A stretch of DNA of 64,000 bases from Caenorhabditis elegans. Lineage: Eukaryota > Nematoda > Chromadorea > Rhabditida > Rhabditidae. The stretch covers positions 62,001 through 126,000 of the forward strand of contig NC_003284.9 in assembly GCF_000002985.6 (NCBI RefSeq), read 5' to 3'. Positions 1 to 10,779 of this stretch are shown piece by piece. The notes below the pieces were generated by a model. The model made no database searches. It was given only the letters and a program-made list of their open reading frames with translations, and was not told where the DNA came from. The translations under genes and the position numbers were made by a program. Within the stretch, counting starts at the first letter, position 1. Each line of letters opens with the position of its first letter.

Positions 1-132
1 TAATTGATTTTTTCGAAACTAGTAGTGTTTTAAACCAAGAAAATCATCAAAAATGGGTAAAATTTCATCAAGCTTGACTTTTTAAAAAAGTTTTTTAACT
101 GAAAAGTTTTCCTAAAATCTCCAATTCCGTAC

Positions 133-491
133 TTAGCAGCCTGAATTCCTTCCCAAATTGAAGCAAGTTTGATAAGAATCCGATCCTTCGAGATTCCTTC
201 CTTCTCGTATTGAGCAATAAGTCCAAGAGCCCGATCAATCGATGCTTGAGTATCAAATGAAAGACGAGCATCAACTTCTGTGGAAACTCTTCCTGGAATA
301 GTTTTCAGGATTTCTTATCCAAAAACTACAAAAAGTCGATCCATAGCCGCTTGGGGCACTTCTTGATGTCCACTGGCGTGCTCTTTTGCGTAGGCAACTG
401 ATTGATCGATTAGTGCTGCGTATTGCTCCATTTTTGAGGCGACCATGATGAGCGATGGGTTGGTAGTTGCATCTGTTGGCTGGAATTCCCG
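133..491 (-). pseudogene. tald-1: transaldolase fragment with a premature stop
   Basis: One exon of transaldolase, the pentose-phosphate enzyme that moves a three-carbon dihydroxyacetone unit between sugar phosphates in the cytosol. A TTTTTTTCAG acceptor precedes codon 1 at 491. The family signature DATTNPSLI is present, followed by [13 protein letters not shown] and [10 protein letters not shown], which contains the Schiff-base lysine. The frame is broken by TAA at 315-317, where the family normally has Lys just before [11 protein letters not shown]. The residue after LAS is Ile instead of the near-invariant Thr. The exon probably ends at a weak donor near 133. No further transaldolase exon is visible before the window edge. 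Because introns are kept, this is a genomic duplicate and not a retrocopy. The family assignment is secure. Pseudogene status rests on the stop and the odd substitutions, and a sequencing error at one base cannot be excluded. Confidence 0.85.
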
Positions 492-519
492 CTGAAAAAA
501 ATCGATTTTTTGAGAACAA

Positions 520-781
520 TTTTTGAAAAAATTACTTTTCCAACTGGAAAGTTTGAGTTTTATTTTTCGATTTTTGACTTTTTACACAAAATCGAGGAAA
601 AAAACAAAGGTGTGCGCCTTTAAGACTTACAGTAACCCATTTCCTGATTTTTTTTTATTATTTTTTCAAGCTTTTCATTTAAATTCTTGAGAGAAAACGT
701 TGAAAAATGAAAAAAAAAACGAAATTGAAGGAACGTCTGGGTACTGTACTTTTGAAAAGCGCAAACACATTTTTTTTCAAA
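520..781. other. AT-rich spacer
   Basis: Non-coding AT-rich sequence between the transaldolase fragment and RTE-1. No exon or structured element is seen apart from the target-site duplication at its right end. Confidence 0.6.
764..781. repeat. target-site duplication of RTE-1, 3'-side copy
   Basis: An 18-bp copy, aacacattttttttcaaa, lies directly against the 3' tail of the retrotransposon. The same 18 bases recur at 4086-4103 on its 5' side. Confidence 0.8.
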
Positions 782-3700
782 CTTACTTACTTAGATACTT
801 AGACGATCCGTTCTTCAGGAATTCGTGGTATTCCTGCGGATCACAGCAAGCCATTGTTTTCGGTCCTTGGCTATAGTGGACCAGGGGGTGATGACTTCTC
901 CGTCTGCGTCACGAGTGGTGATCTCCTTTCGCAGCGAATCAGTCCATCGCATCGGCGGCCTTCCAACAGACCTTTTCCATCCATATGGGCGCCATTCTGT
1001 CATCAACGTGGTCCATCTTCCGTCTTTCCTTCTCGCAACGTGTCCAGCCCATCCTAGCTTTCTCTTTTTCACGAAATTGAGCGGATCCCTGACTAGAGAC
1101 ATCGTACGAATGTCTTCTCGATGGAGATCTCGTTCTCGTTGTTGAGTGAGTGTGATTCCCACAAGCCGTCTTTCTAGGGAGGCATGTGTGATTCGTACTC
1201 GTTCGGATAGAGCTTTGGTGAATGTCCAGGCTTCTGAACCGTAGGTGAGCGCTGGAAGGACAATTGAGTCGAACAGATTCGCACGAATCTTCTTGTCGGT
1301 GATGGAGTCGGTGGTGTTCTTGATTCCATTGAATGCAGCCCAGGCTGCTCGACGTCTTCGGTGGATTTCCGGCATCAAGTTGTTTTGGGCGTTGATTTGA
1401 CGACCGAGGTAGATGTACTCGTCGACGTCGTCGAGCTGGGTGGTGGGGGAAGGGCTACCGAAGTAGACTTTACTGGGGTCAGCGAATCGGTTTCGCAAGG
1501 CTTTCGTCTTCCCAGTATTGATCTCGAGACCTACTTCAGAGCATTTTTGTACGAGTTCTTGGAGCATTTTGCTGGCAGTATTCGGATGATTGGCGATGAG
1601 CACAATATCGTCAGCAAATCTGAGGTTCGTTAGATTTCTGCCATTCACTCTCATTCCAGGGATCGTATCGTAATCCTCAGCTTCTCCTTTCAATTCAATC
1701 CAGGAAAGCTTTCGGAAAACGTGTTCGAGGCAAGCGGAGAAGAGATTCGGAGAGATGGGATCTCCTTGTCGAACTCCTTTGGTCACAGGTACTGCGACTG
1801 GCCTGTGGAATGGGGTAAAATTTGTGGTACAATTTTTATAACACTCTTTCAGTAGATCAATATAGGCTCCATCTGCACCTTGCTCGTCGAGACTTTTCCA
1901 GATTGCCTGGTGTTCAACACTGTCAAATGCCTTCTTGAAATCTATGAAGACAAGTGTCAGTGGGATCTGGTATTCCCTGCCGACTTCAAGAAGTCTTTGG
2001 AGCGAGTGGATGTGATCGATCGTAGAGAAAGACCGTCGGAATCCGGCCTGCTCGACAGGTTGAGCCTCATCAAGGGATCTTCGCATTCTATTCAGCAAAC
2101 ACTTGGTGAATACTTTCTAGAGTACGGGTAGTAGGCAGATGGGCCTATAGTTTTCCAAATTCTCACGGTCACCTTTCTTGAAGATGAGAGTGGTTTTGGA
2201 GGTTTTCCAGGGTTTCGGTACATTTCTGCTGTGGAGGTACCTGTTGAATCGATCCGTTATCAGGTCAATGACGTTATCGTGGCAAGATTTCAAGAAATCT
2301 GCACTGATTTTGTCTTGGCCTGCAGCTTTACCATTCGGGAAGGAACGGAGAACATGTCGAATTTCTTCCGGGAGAAACGGCGGTGGAGTTGCCGTGGCGG
2401 GTATTGAAGATGTTTGAGAGTTGCTCACAGCGCTTTTGAAGAGCTCCGTGTAGAACTTCTCAATCTCCTGCTCCATTTTCACCCTGGAAGTGATTCTTTC
2501 ACCAGTAGAGGTTGATTTGAGGCATGGGATAACTGACTTATATTCGTTGATGTCCCTAGCAACTCTTTTCAAACTCTTTTTCTGGTTCGCAGCAGATAGA
2601 AGGCGAGTACTGGCAAAAGCTTCATGGTCTTTCTGAACTGCTTCACGACATTTATCTGAAATAGATTTGAATTGGGGATCATTTCTATCCATAAAACGTC
2701 TTTTGTTCAGCAGTTTTCGGGTTTCCTCCGAAAGTCTGTTGGATGAGTGGTTGGCCGGTCGAACGATAGCTTGGTCTTGAAGTTCTTTTAGTGACTGAAT
2801 CAGATTATCATAGTCGGTATCTAAATCAGGATCACTCTGAACCGTGACTGTCGCTGAGATTGCATAAGCAAACGCCGGGTCCAACACTCTTTTCGGAGGT
2901 TTTCTCCGTCTGACCTGCTCCAACTTTGCTAGACAATTGTTGAAGTGGAGGTTACAGCGGAGTAACCTATGGTCGCTACCATTTGTGAAAGAGGGGAGTA
3001 CAGTGGTATCTGTGACAAACTTTCCATTGGCCAGAATGTGGTCAATTTCGTGTCTGTGATTCCCGTCGGGACTGACGAAAGTCCACCGTTTGTGCATAGG
3101 CTTTTTGAACATAGAGTTCGTGTGCCACAGACGGTTGGTTTCACAAAATGTTGCGAGAAGCTCTCCAGTATCATTTCTTGGTTCCATGGCATGGGGGCCA
3201 ATGTACCTTTCGTTGTTTTGTCTGCATCCCATTCGAGCGTTGAAGCCGCCGATAACAAGTTTATACTTGCTTCGGCACTCTCTGAAGACGTCTTCAACAC
3301 TGTCGTAGAAGTCGCAGATTTCCTCAAGGTCTGAGTCCGCAGTTGGAGCATAGACTTGAAACACCGTGCAGTTGAATTTTCGGCTCACTTTGAAGGTGAG
3401 TAAGCCGATGCGGTGACTAAGAAATCGTACTTCTACGATTTTGGGAAGGAGGGTGCTTCGAACTATGAAGCCGACCCCTCCGGATACAGAACTTTCATTC
3501 CGTTTGCCTAAGAAGACGCCGGTACCGTCGTGATGTATCAAGTGTGCCTCGGCTGCTCGTTTGGTTTCACACAATCCGATGACGTCGAATTGGATTCGCC
3601 TCGTCTCTTCTAGCAACTCAGCAAGTCGATCATCCGAAGACAAGGACCTGCAGTTGAAGGTGCACACGCGATAGTCAGTTCTTCTTGTTTTGTCCCGCGG

Positions 3701-4085
3701 CTTCTTAATTTCCAAGTCCGATTGACATATGGTTTGGACTCCGAGATTAGATCGCCTCTTCCGACGTGCTCCAGGAACTGTCTTTCCCTTTGCAGAGGCC
3801 GGATGCGGAGGACTGAGGCAGGATGGGTTGCTGTTTAGAGCAAAAGTTGTGTCTCTAGATACTCTATAATGACCTGCTAAGCCAATCTAGAGCCGCCCGG
3901 ACAGAGAGTATTCGACACTACCTCTGGCCTGCGTGAGACGGTGTACTTCTTGGCCAGATAATTTGCACTTGGTTCCAAACCAAGCCACTCTCGATGTGAC
4001 GAAATCATCGAGTTTGTTGAAGTGGTTATCTGTTGATCCCTTTCGCCACGAAGAGGCTTAGTACAGAAAGAGCACATTTTTTTTC
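782..4085 (-). mobile_element. RTE-1: RTE-1 non-LTR retrotransposon, near full length
   Basis: An element of about 3,304 bp on the minus strand, close to the known 3.3-kb size of C. elegans RTE-1. It reads 5' (4085) to 3' (782), with a 5' region carrying a short ORF (3877-4077), then endonuclease and reverse transcriptase in one frame, then a short 3' tail of tandem aagt repeats rather than poly(A), as is usual for the RTE clade. It is flanked by an 18-bp target-site duplication, so this is a genuine integrated copy. It sits between the transaldolase and midasin fragments, all on the same strand. Confidence 0.93.
815..3715 (-). pseudogene. RTE-1 endonuclease/reverse transcriptase ORF with one amber codon
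   Basis: The polyprotein for target-primed reverse transcription. Residues 1 to about 230 form an AP-endonuclease-like domain: [14 protein letters not shown] and GLCETKR near the start, and the catalytic SDHRLL near residue 250. The RT domain follows with [51 protein letters not shown] and the catalytic RFADDIVL. A thumb/tail with WTFTKALSERVR and KLGWAGHVARR closes it. The frame is continuous from 3715 to 815 except for one TAG at 2117-2119, just after the ICLLPVL motif, between RT motifs. Everything after it stays in the same frame, so this is a single substitution and no indel. As it stands the copy cannot make an intact RT without readthrough. Confidence 0.9.
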
Positions 4086-4103
4086 AACACATTTTTTTTC
4101 AAA
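4086..4103. repeat. target-site duplication of RTE-1, 5'-side copy
   Basis: Matches 764-781 exactly over 18 bp. The adjoining end of the element (4073-4087) happens to carry a similar cacattttttttcaa stretch, so the 5' boundary is uncertain by up to 15 bases. Confidence 0.75.
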
Positions 4104-4512
4104 ATAAATATTTTTCACCAGTATTTACAAAAATTTAGAAAAAAGAGAATTCATCGAATTTTCCAAAAAAAAAGTTTTTTTGGAATTTTTAAATGGCACA
4201 TTCCAGAAATTTATAAAACTTCCATAAAATTTAATAGTATTCATTTTTAAAATATTTTAACGAATTTTTTGGAAACTTCTTGAAAATATGTATTTTTTTT
4301 CTCTAAAAAATTAATTTAAAAAGTTCAAAAATTCAGATTTCTATCTGAAAATCGAGAAATTTACTGTTTTTTACATTATAACAGTGGTCTTCCTAGAAAA
4401 ATCGAATTTTCAGATAATTTAATTTTTTTTTTCAAAACTGCCAAAAAAATCAATTATTCACCACATTTTCGAACTTTTCCTCAATGCTCAAAATTTTTAC
4501 TTTTTTTTTTAC
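4104..4512. other. AT-rich non-coding spacer
   Basis: Homopolymer-rich sequence beyond the last midasin exon. The exons that should follow (the end of the linker and the MIDAS/VWA domain) are absent here and anywhere to the left within the window. Confidence 0.6.
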
Positions 4513-7500
4513 TCAGCGGCGAGCATTCCAACAGTTCGGGACATTGCAGCCCATTGTTCGTCGGCTTTCGAGTTGGTTGGACGGTCACTGGGTCCTTGCT
4601 GGGAGCTACGTGGATCTTGATCTTCTGGCTCATCGATCATTCCTGTCACCAAGTCTTTTGTGGTTTCCTCGATCTGAAATTGTGGGAAAATTGAGCAACT
4701 GGAATTTATTTTTTTTAATTCTGAAAAAAAAAATTTTTTTTGTCAATTTTTCGAAGAAAAGATTTATTAAACAAAAATTTCAAATTTGATTTAAAATCTA
4801 ATTTTCTAATTTAAAATTTCAGATATTTTTCAGACATTTTTAAAGCTTAAAGTTTATGTAAAAATTTGCCACTTTTTAAAATCCATTCAAAAACCGCTTT
4901 TTAGCAAATAAACTTTATATTTATTTTTTACACCAAAAAAGATACATTTTTTAGGATGTTCTTGGAACGATATAATTAAAAAAAAAGACTAATAAATCGA
5001 ATAAAGTTGAAAAATCGTTTTTATCCGAAAATTTTACAAAAATTGATAGTTTCAGCCAAATTAGATGGAATTTCGCTAATTTTCACTCAGAATTTTTTAG
5101 TTAGAATTCGGGGCAATTATGAGAATATTTGCCAAAAATTTGACTTTAAAACTCGAAATTTTCTCCAAAAACTTGTAATTGACCTGTTCAAAATGTCAAA
5201 ATCATCCAATTTCAGTCGAAATCTGCCATTTTTTCTTCGAAAAATCTCAATTTTAGACTACTTTGAGTATTTTTTAAGAAAATTCTATAAATTTTCGAAG
5301 TTAAGTTGCACCATGTATTTCCAACATTTTTCATTTAAAAAATAGTGTCAAAGTTCAGGAAATTACTGAAAATTCCATTTTTCAGCTTAAAATTCAAATT
5401 TTCAGAAATTTTTCCTCACCACATGGAACATATCATGCGCAGCCATATGAATATGCGCCTCCTTGATCTCCTCAGCATTCTCATCCTCCACCTCTCCACC
5501 ATCATCTTCTCCAGCAGTTCCTTCCAGAGCATCCTTGAGCTCTCTTCGCTTCCTCTTCTCCTCCTCTCGCTTCTCCTCCCGCTTCGTCTGCCGAGCCTCT
5601 TCAATCGTTCCCTTTCCAACCATCTGTCGATCGGAAATCTCTGCATTCTCCATCTGCTGTCCCGTCTCATTCTCCTCTCCATCTCCCATTTCAGCCTCTT
5701 CCATCGGAGCATCATCTGTTGCGAGCTCTCGTTTCCTCTCCACTTTCTCTTCGTCATCCTTCTCCTTTTCCTCATCCTCTTCCTCCTTTTCAGCCTTCTC
5801 TTTCGGGGCTTCTCCCTTACTGCCATCTCCATTCGGATCCGACTTGCTCTTTCCTTCTCCCTTCTCATCCTGATCCTCCTGATCTTCCTTCTCCTCCTCC
5901 TCAGCCAGGCCACCATCAGCGACATCCTTATTATCATCCTGATCATTCTTCTAACCACCCGTACCTTGTTCCAGAGCTTCATCCTCCTTCTTTTGCTCTT
6001 CACTATCCTCATTCTCCTCATTCGTCTGGGTGGGATCTTCGAGCTCCTGATCGTTCTGATCTTCATTCTGATCTTCTTCTCCATCTCCTCCAATAGCCTC
6101 CTCATCCTCCTTATCCGTCTCATCACCATCATCCCCATCCTCTGCCTCATCGATTTCTCCTTTCTCAAGGATCTCATCGTCCTTCGAAGGGTCGGAGGTA
6201 TCCATCTGATCCTCAGGCCGCTCATCATTCTCACGATTCCGTTCATCCACATTTTCCTGATCATCATCCTCTTCCTCCTGATCACCCTCCTTTCCATCTT
6301 CCTTCGGATCTTCCTTGGGAGCCTGAGCATCATCCTCCTTGGCAACCATCTCATCAGTCTGATCTTCCGCCGCTTCCTGCTCCTGATCCATATTCTTCTG
6401 CTGATCCTGCTCCTCTTTTTCCTCCTCATCCCACATCTTCGGATCCAGCTGCTTCTCATCCTCCTCCTCAACGTCTCCCATTTGATCTTCAACATCTGGC
6501 TCTTCATCAGACTCGTCCTCACCATCATTCTGCTCCCCCTTCTCGTTCTTATCGATATCCTGCAGATCTTCAGCAAAGTCATCCTCCATATCAATCGGCT
6601 TCTCGTTATCATTCTTAGCCTCATGCTCCTCAGATTCCACCGGTTGCTCATCCTCAAGACCTTCAATCTGTCCAGTCTCCTCCATCTCTTCAGTGACATC
6701 CTTAGTATCCTTGGCAGTTCCACCTTCTCCAATTCCACCTCCTTCTCCACTATCATCAGTTTGTCCTTCTCCAGATTCTTGCTTCTCCGCTTTAGGAATC
6801 GTGTTCACATATCCTTTCTCATAGAGTTGCATAGTCATCGAGAGCATCGCATGGTAGAACACGGAGAAGAATCCCAAACAATTGGTAAGTTGAATCACAC
6901 TCTGCTCTACAATATCCGCAGTGATTCCGGCGAGCTCGGCGAGTCCTTCCAAGTTCTTCCGACGCTTTTCTCCGCTGCAATGCTGCTCGACAATCGATTT
7001 CAGACTTTTCACAACTGCTTGAATATCACACTGCTTCAGAACATCCACAAGAACCTGAATCTGATCAAGAGCCTTGTCCTCTTCACCCTTCTTAACTCCT
7101 TCCAGCTTCTTATAGATCCTTTGAACAAGCAGGAGCAGTTCTGTAACATCGGTTTCCGTCTCTTCAGTAGCTTCAAAAGTATCAATCTTCTTCGTCCATC
7201 TCGGAACTTCGTCGAGAAGCTTCACAATTTGAATTTTCTCAGTTTCAAAGAATCCAGAGAACAGTTGAAGATCCGTAAGAAGCTCTTGAGAATCTCCATT
7301 GATCTGAGAGATCCATGTGGTGTAGGAATTGTAGTCTACAACGCTGAACGTCGTGGAGAGCTGATCATTGCTTCGTTTCATATTTCCAATCAGTGTCGAC
7401 AGCTTTTCAGCCCATTTTGTAAGCTTCTGAGCAGTCTCGTCGGTTTGCGAGAGCTTCGAGAGTGGGTGTAGGTGCTCTTTGGTTCGGATGAATTCTGAAA

Positions 7501-7790
7501 ATTTCAAAAATTTATACTCTAAAGCTCTGATTTAGTCCACAAACCATCTGCATTCGCTGGAATCGCGACGAGTCGTCTCTTGATGGCTCCGATGAGCACT
7601 TGAACAGTGGAAATCAGGCCTCCGATCTTTTCAACTCGTCCTTTCACAATTTCATGATCAATAATCCAGTCGCTTCTCTGATTCTCACTGATAATTCGGA
7701 GCTCTTCAGAATGCACACGGATCTCTGCGACTTGTGACTTCCATTTTCTAATGTTTTCTTGGAGAGTGATCATGTAAACCATTCCGTACT

Positions 7791-8654
7791 CTGAAAATTG
7801 GGCTTTGGAGAAAATGTTTTTAAAAATCTAAAAAATGAAAGTTTTTGATTTTGTCGAATTTTCAGTGTTTTCAGAGAAATTAGGAAAATCAGAATACATT
7901 TTTTTATCTCGAAAAAACCAGAGGAAATACTGAAAAACATTTAAAATTGAAAATTTTCGACTTTTTTCGGTTTTTCTAAAATCCTTATAATTTTAATTTA
8001 ATATTTTTTCGATATATTCTAGAAACTCGTAAATTTTAGAATTTTTATACAAATTTTTCGATCAATTGTCAACAATTTTCGATGATTTCTCTATTTTTTT
8101 TAAAGAACAATTTTTACAAATTTTTCTAAATAAATCAATTAATTCTGAGTTTATCCGAAATTTTTTGAGATTAAAAAAAAAAAATCAGAGGAAGAACGGA
8201 AAAATATTTAAAATTCAAAATTTTCGACCATTTTTCGGTTAATCCAAAATCCTTATCAGTTTAATTTAAATATAATTATCTAAAAATTCCTGGTTTTCGA
8301 TTTTTTTAAAAATGTCTCTTTTTTTCCACTTCAAAAGTAATTTTCGGGCTCAACTATTTCATTTTTTTTTGCAGAAAATTGTCTTAATTTTTTGATTTAA
8401 AAAATTAATTTTTGTAAATGAAATCTTATGAAAAAAATCCGAAAAATCGAAAATTTTAGATTTTCCTAAAAATATTTTTAATGAAAACATTATTAGAAAA
8501 TCGTGAAAAATAGAAATTTTTCGATAAATTTTCGATGATTTCTCTTTTTTTGTAGAAAAATTCGTTAAATTTTTCTTAATAAATCAATAAATTCCGTATT
8601 TTTTTCGAGATTCCGATTTTTATATATTTTCGTTTAAAAATCCAATATAATTAC
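7791..8654 (-). other. midasin fragment intron, AT-rich
   Basis: The intron between exons 8655-9162 and 7545-7790, long for this organism. It holds AT homopolymers and two related stretches near 7960 and 8220 (gaaaattttcgacttttttc-like), but no recognisable element. Confidence 0.6.
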
Positions 8655-9207
8655 CAATCATTCCACTCAAATGCTTTCTCGTCGATACACCGACTTGTTG
8701 ATCAATCTTATTCGCTTTTTGAATCACAATATTTCTTCCAGAAGCACAAATTCTCATTTCCTTCTCACATTCTTCTTTCGACACGATACCCACAATTGAT
8801 CTCCGATTGATATCCTCCTGAGCTAAAAGTACAGCTTTCCGGGCATTCAAACCATTCGCCTGTGACTCTTTAATCATCATTGCTAGTTGTCGTTGTCGTG
8901 AATTCCTGGCGTATCCCTGTTGCTTCTCCTTTTCCGAATCTTCTCCGATATAGTTGATCATCGTTCGGATGGCTTCATCGGCTGCCTTCGTTTGCTCAAA
9001 GAGCTCTTCGATGGCTGACGTATCGCACAGAATTGATACTTTCTCGGTAATCTCAGTGGAGAACCTCTTAACTTGCTTCATCCTCTTTTCTAGATCTTCT
9101 CCATCTAAGTGCAATTCTCTCAGATTTCTTTGCTGGAGAACCTTCCGTTTCCACTCATCAACCTGAATATAAAGTATTTAGAAGAAATTTTGCTATAAAT
9201 CATAGCT

Positions 9208-9714
9208 TGAAGGTGGAGTGACGAAATTAGAGACTTTGCTTTTTTAGACCAAAATTGGTCCAAAACTACCGAATTTCGTATGGCTGTTCAAAGTTTGAGA
9301 AAATAAGGCCCATTTTCAGCTAAAAGCAAAATTTTTCCAACTTCTCGGTGTCGCAACGTCGGGAACCTAATTTTTATTTATTTATCACTTTTTAATAAAT
9401 ATTTTGGCCTTTGATTAGGCGTTTATTCGTTGATTTAAGTACATTTATGGGCAGTGGGGCACAAAATTTAACTTTTATTTGCGCCCCTAAGACTATAAAT
9501 GTACTTAAATCAACGAATAAACGTTTAATCAAAGGCCACAATATTTATTAAAAAGTGCTAAATAACAAAAAATTAGGTAAAAAAAAAAACTTTGAACCGG
9601 CATAACTTTTTTTTTGAGAAATTTTCAGAACGTCTCATTACGAAATTCGGTAGTTTTGGACCAATGTTGGTCTAAAAAAGCAAAGTCTCAAATTTCGGCA
9701 CTCCATCTTTAAAG
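9208..9714. mobile_element. foldback (palindromic) MITE in a midasin intron
   Basis: Outer arms 9208-9280 and 9640-9714 are inverted copies sharing gactttgcttttttagacc and ccgaatttcgta. An inner palindrome (about 9400-9560) shares cctttgattaggcgtttatt. There is no coding capacity. It sits in the intron between the first two midasin exons, next to a short piece of the ttgccgg repeat (9780-9870) that also forms the minisatellite at 20 kb. Confidence 0.75.
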
Positions 9715-10779
9715 ATAGTGTAGTCGAAAAGTTCTGAAATTTCCAAAAAAAAGTGCAAAAACACAATTTTTCCGAAAATTTTCGGCAATTGCCCGTTTTC
9801 CGGCAAATTCGGTAATTTGCCGGAAGTTTCTCATTCCGGCAAAAATCGTTGGCCGCAGACCCCTGATTTAAATAAATAAGTAAATGAATAATCTTCTGAA
9901 GAACTCCAAAATCGTCGTGCAACTCTACATTAATTGCATCCTTAAATCTCCGAACAATCTTGTACAATTGAGCATGCGCTTTCGTCGAAGAGACTCGAAT
10001 ATTCCAAAGATTCAAATCATTATACTTGACAACTTTCAAATAATCCTTCAAGCTTTTCTCCGCCGGCTCACGGGCCTCCTTAAGCTTCTGCTCAACTCGT
10101 TCAGCAAAGATTCCAAAGTGGCGAGAAGCAGCCTCGAGCTGTATAGCCAGTGGCTTTTTTCCAGCAATTCGAGCCCATCGGGACAGAGATTCAACAGTGA
10201 GCACTCGAGTCGAAAAGTCTACCAGCGTCGCGTTATGCATCCACTCAATACTCATCGGAATGATAGCTGCCTCCATTTCAGGCGTAGAAGCTTCAAAAAG
10301 TTACTCAAAGAGCGGGAAAGCGACGAGTTGAGCACGTTGTTTAGCTTCATTTTCACAATTAATCAGGAGACTCGACCAGCATCTAACTTCCATCTTTTTC
10401 CAATCAACCAGCAACTTTCGTAGTTCTCCAAGAGGGTCTCGAAGCGAATTTGCACGATCTGCCATCATTTCCCATTGCTCACATACTTCGATGAGATTCT
10501 CAATTTGAGTGGCCACTTTAATATGTGGAGTTGAGACAGAAACAGTGAAAAACTCGTCAATCGTCTCGATAATAGTTTTCAACGCAACAACTTCTGGCCA
10601 TCGTTCCAGTACTTCTTTTGTTCGAATCGAAAGCTTCTCAAGGATCACAGCGACACGACGACATTCACGGAGAGAAGAGTTTCGGTAGACGTCGATGATT
10701 TTCGTGTCCTCACCATCTCCACCATCATCAGATAATCCTTCGTGGGCGGCTAGTACTTCGAATAGTTTTTGATCTCCGT

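Larger units (their letters stand above)
4513..10779 (-). pseudogene. mdn-1: midasin fragment, truncated at both ends, two in-frame stops
   Basis: Midasin is the dynein-like AAA ATPase that strips assembly factors from pre-60S ribosomes in the nucleolus and nucleoplasm. Inferred exons (minus) are 10779 to about 9880, 9162-8655, 7790-7545, 7494-5420 and 4673-4513. Phases agree at all junctions that can be tested. The encoded region is the linker end and the acidic D/E-rich tail: CWSSLLINCENEAKQR, then the low-complexity segment with KPIDMEDDFAEDLQDI and QLDPKMWDEEE, then HIHMAAHDMFHV and EQWAAMSRTVGMLAAE, which in the family lies just before the MIDAS domain. About 1,290 codons are present against a usual 4,300-5,600. 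TAA at 10301-10303 and TAG at 5951-5953 interrupt exons without shifting frame. No AAA modules lie upstream and no MIDAS exon downstream. Midasin is essential, so a working copy must exist elsewhere. Identity is firm; pseudogene status is well supported. Confidence 0.9.

Noticed and set aside
5416..6756. A 446-codon Arg/Met-rich minus ORF
   Set aside because: Alternative frame of the same acidic exon; the true frame matches midasin and has consistent splice phases.
5345..7471. A 708-codon plus-strand ORF
   Set aside because: It is the antisense shadow of the Glu/Asp-rich midasin exon, whose GA-rich codons read as Leu/Ile on the other strand.
8620..9114. A separate 164-aa protein
   Set aside because: It is the middle of a midasin exon with acceptor at 9162 and donor at 8655.
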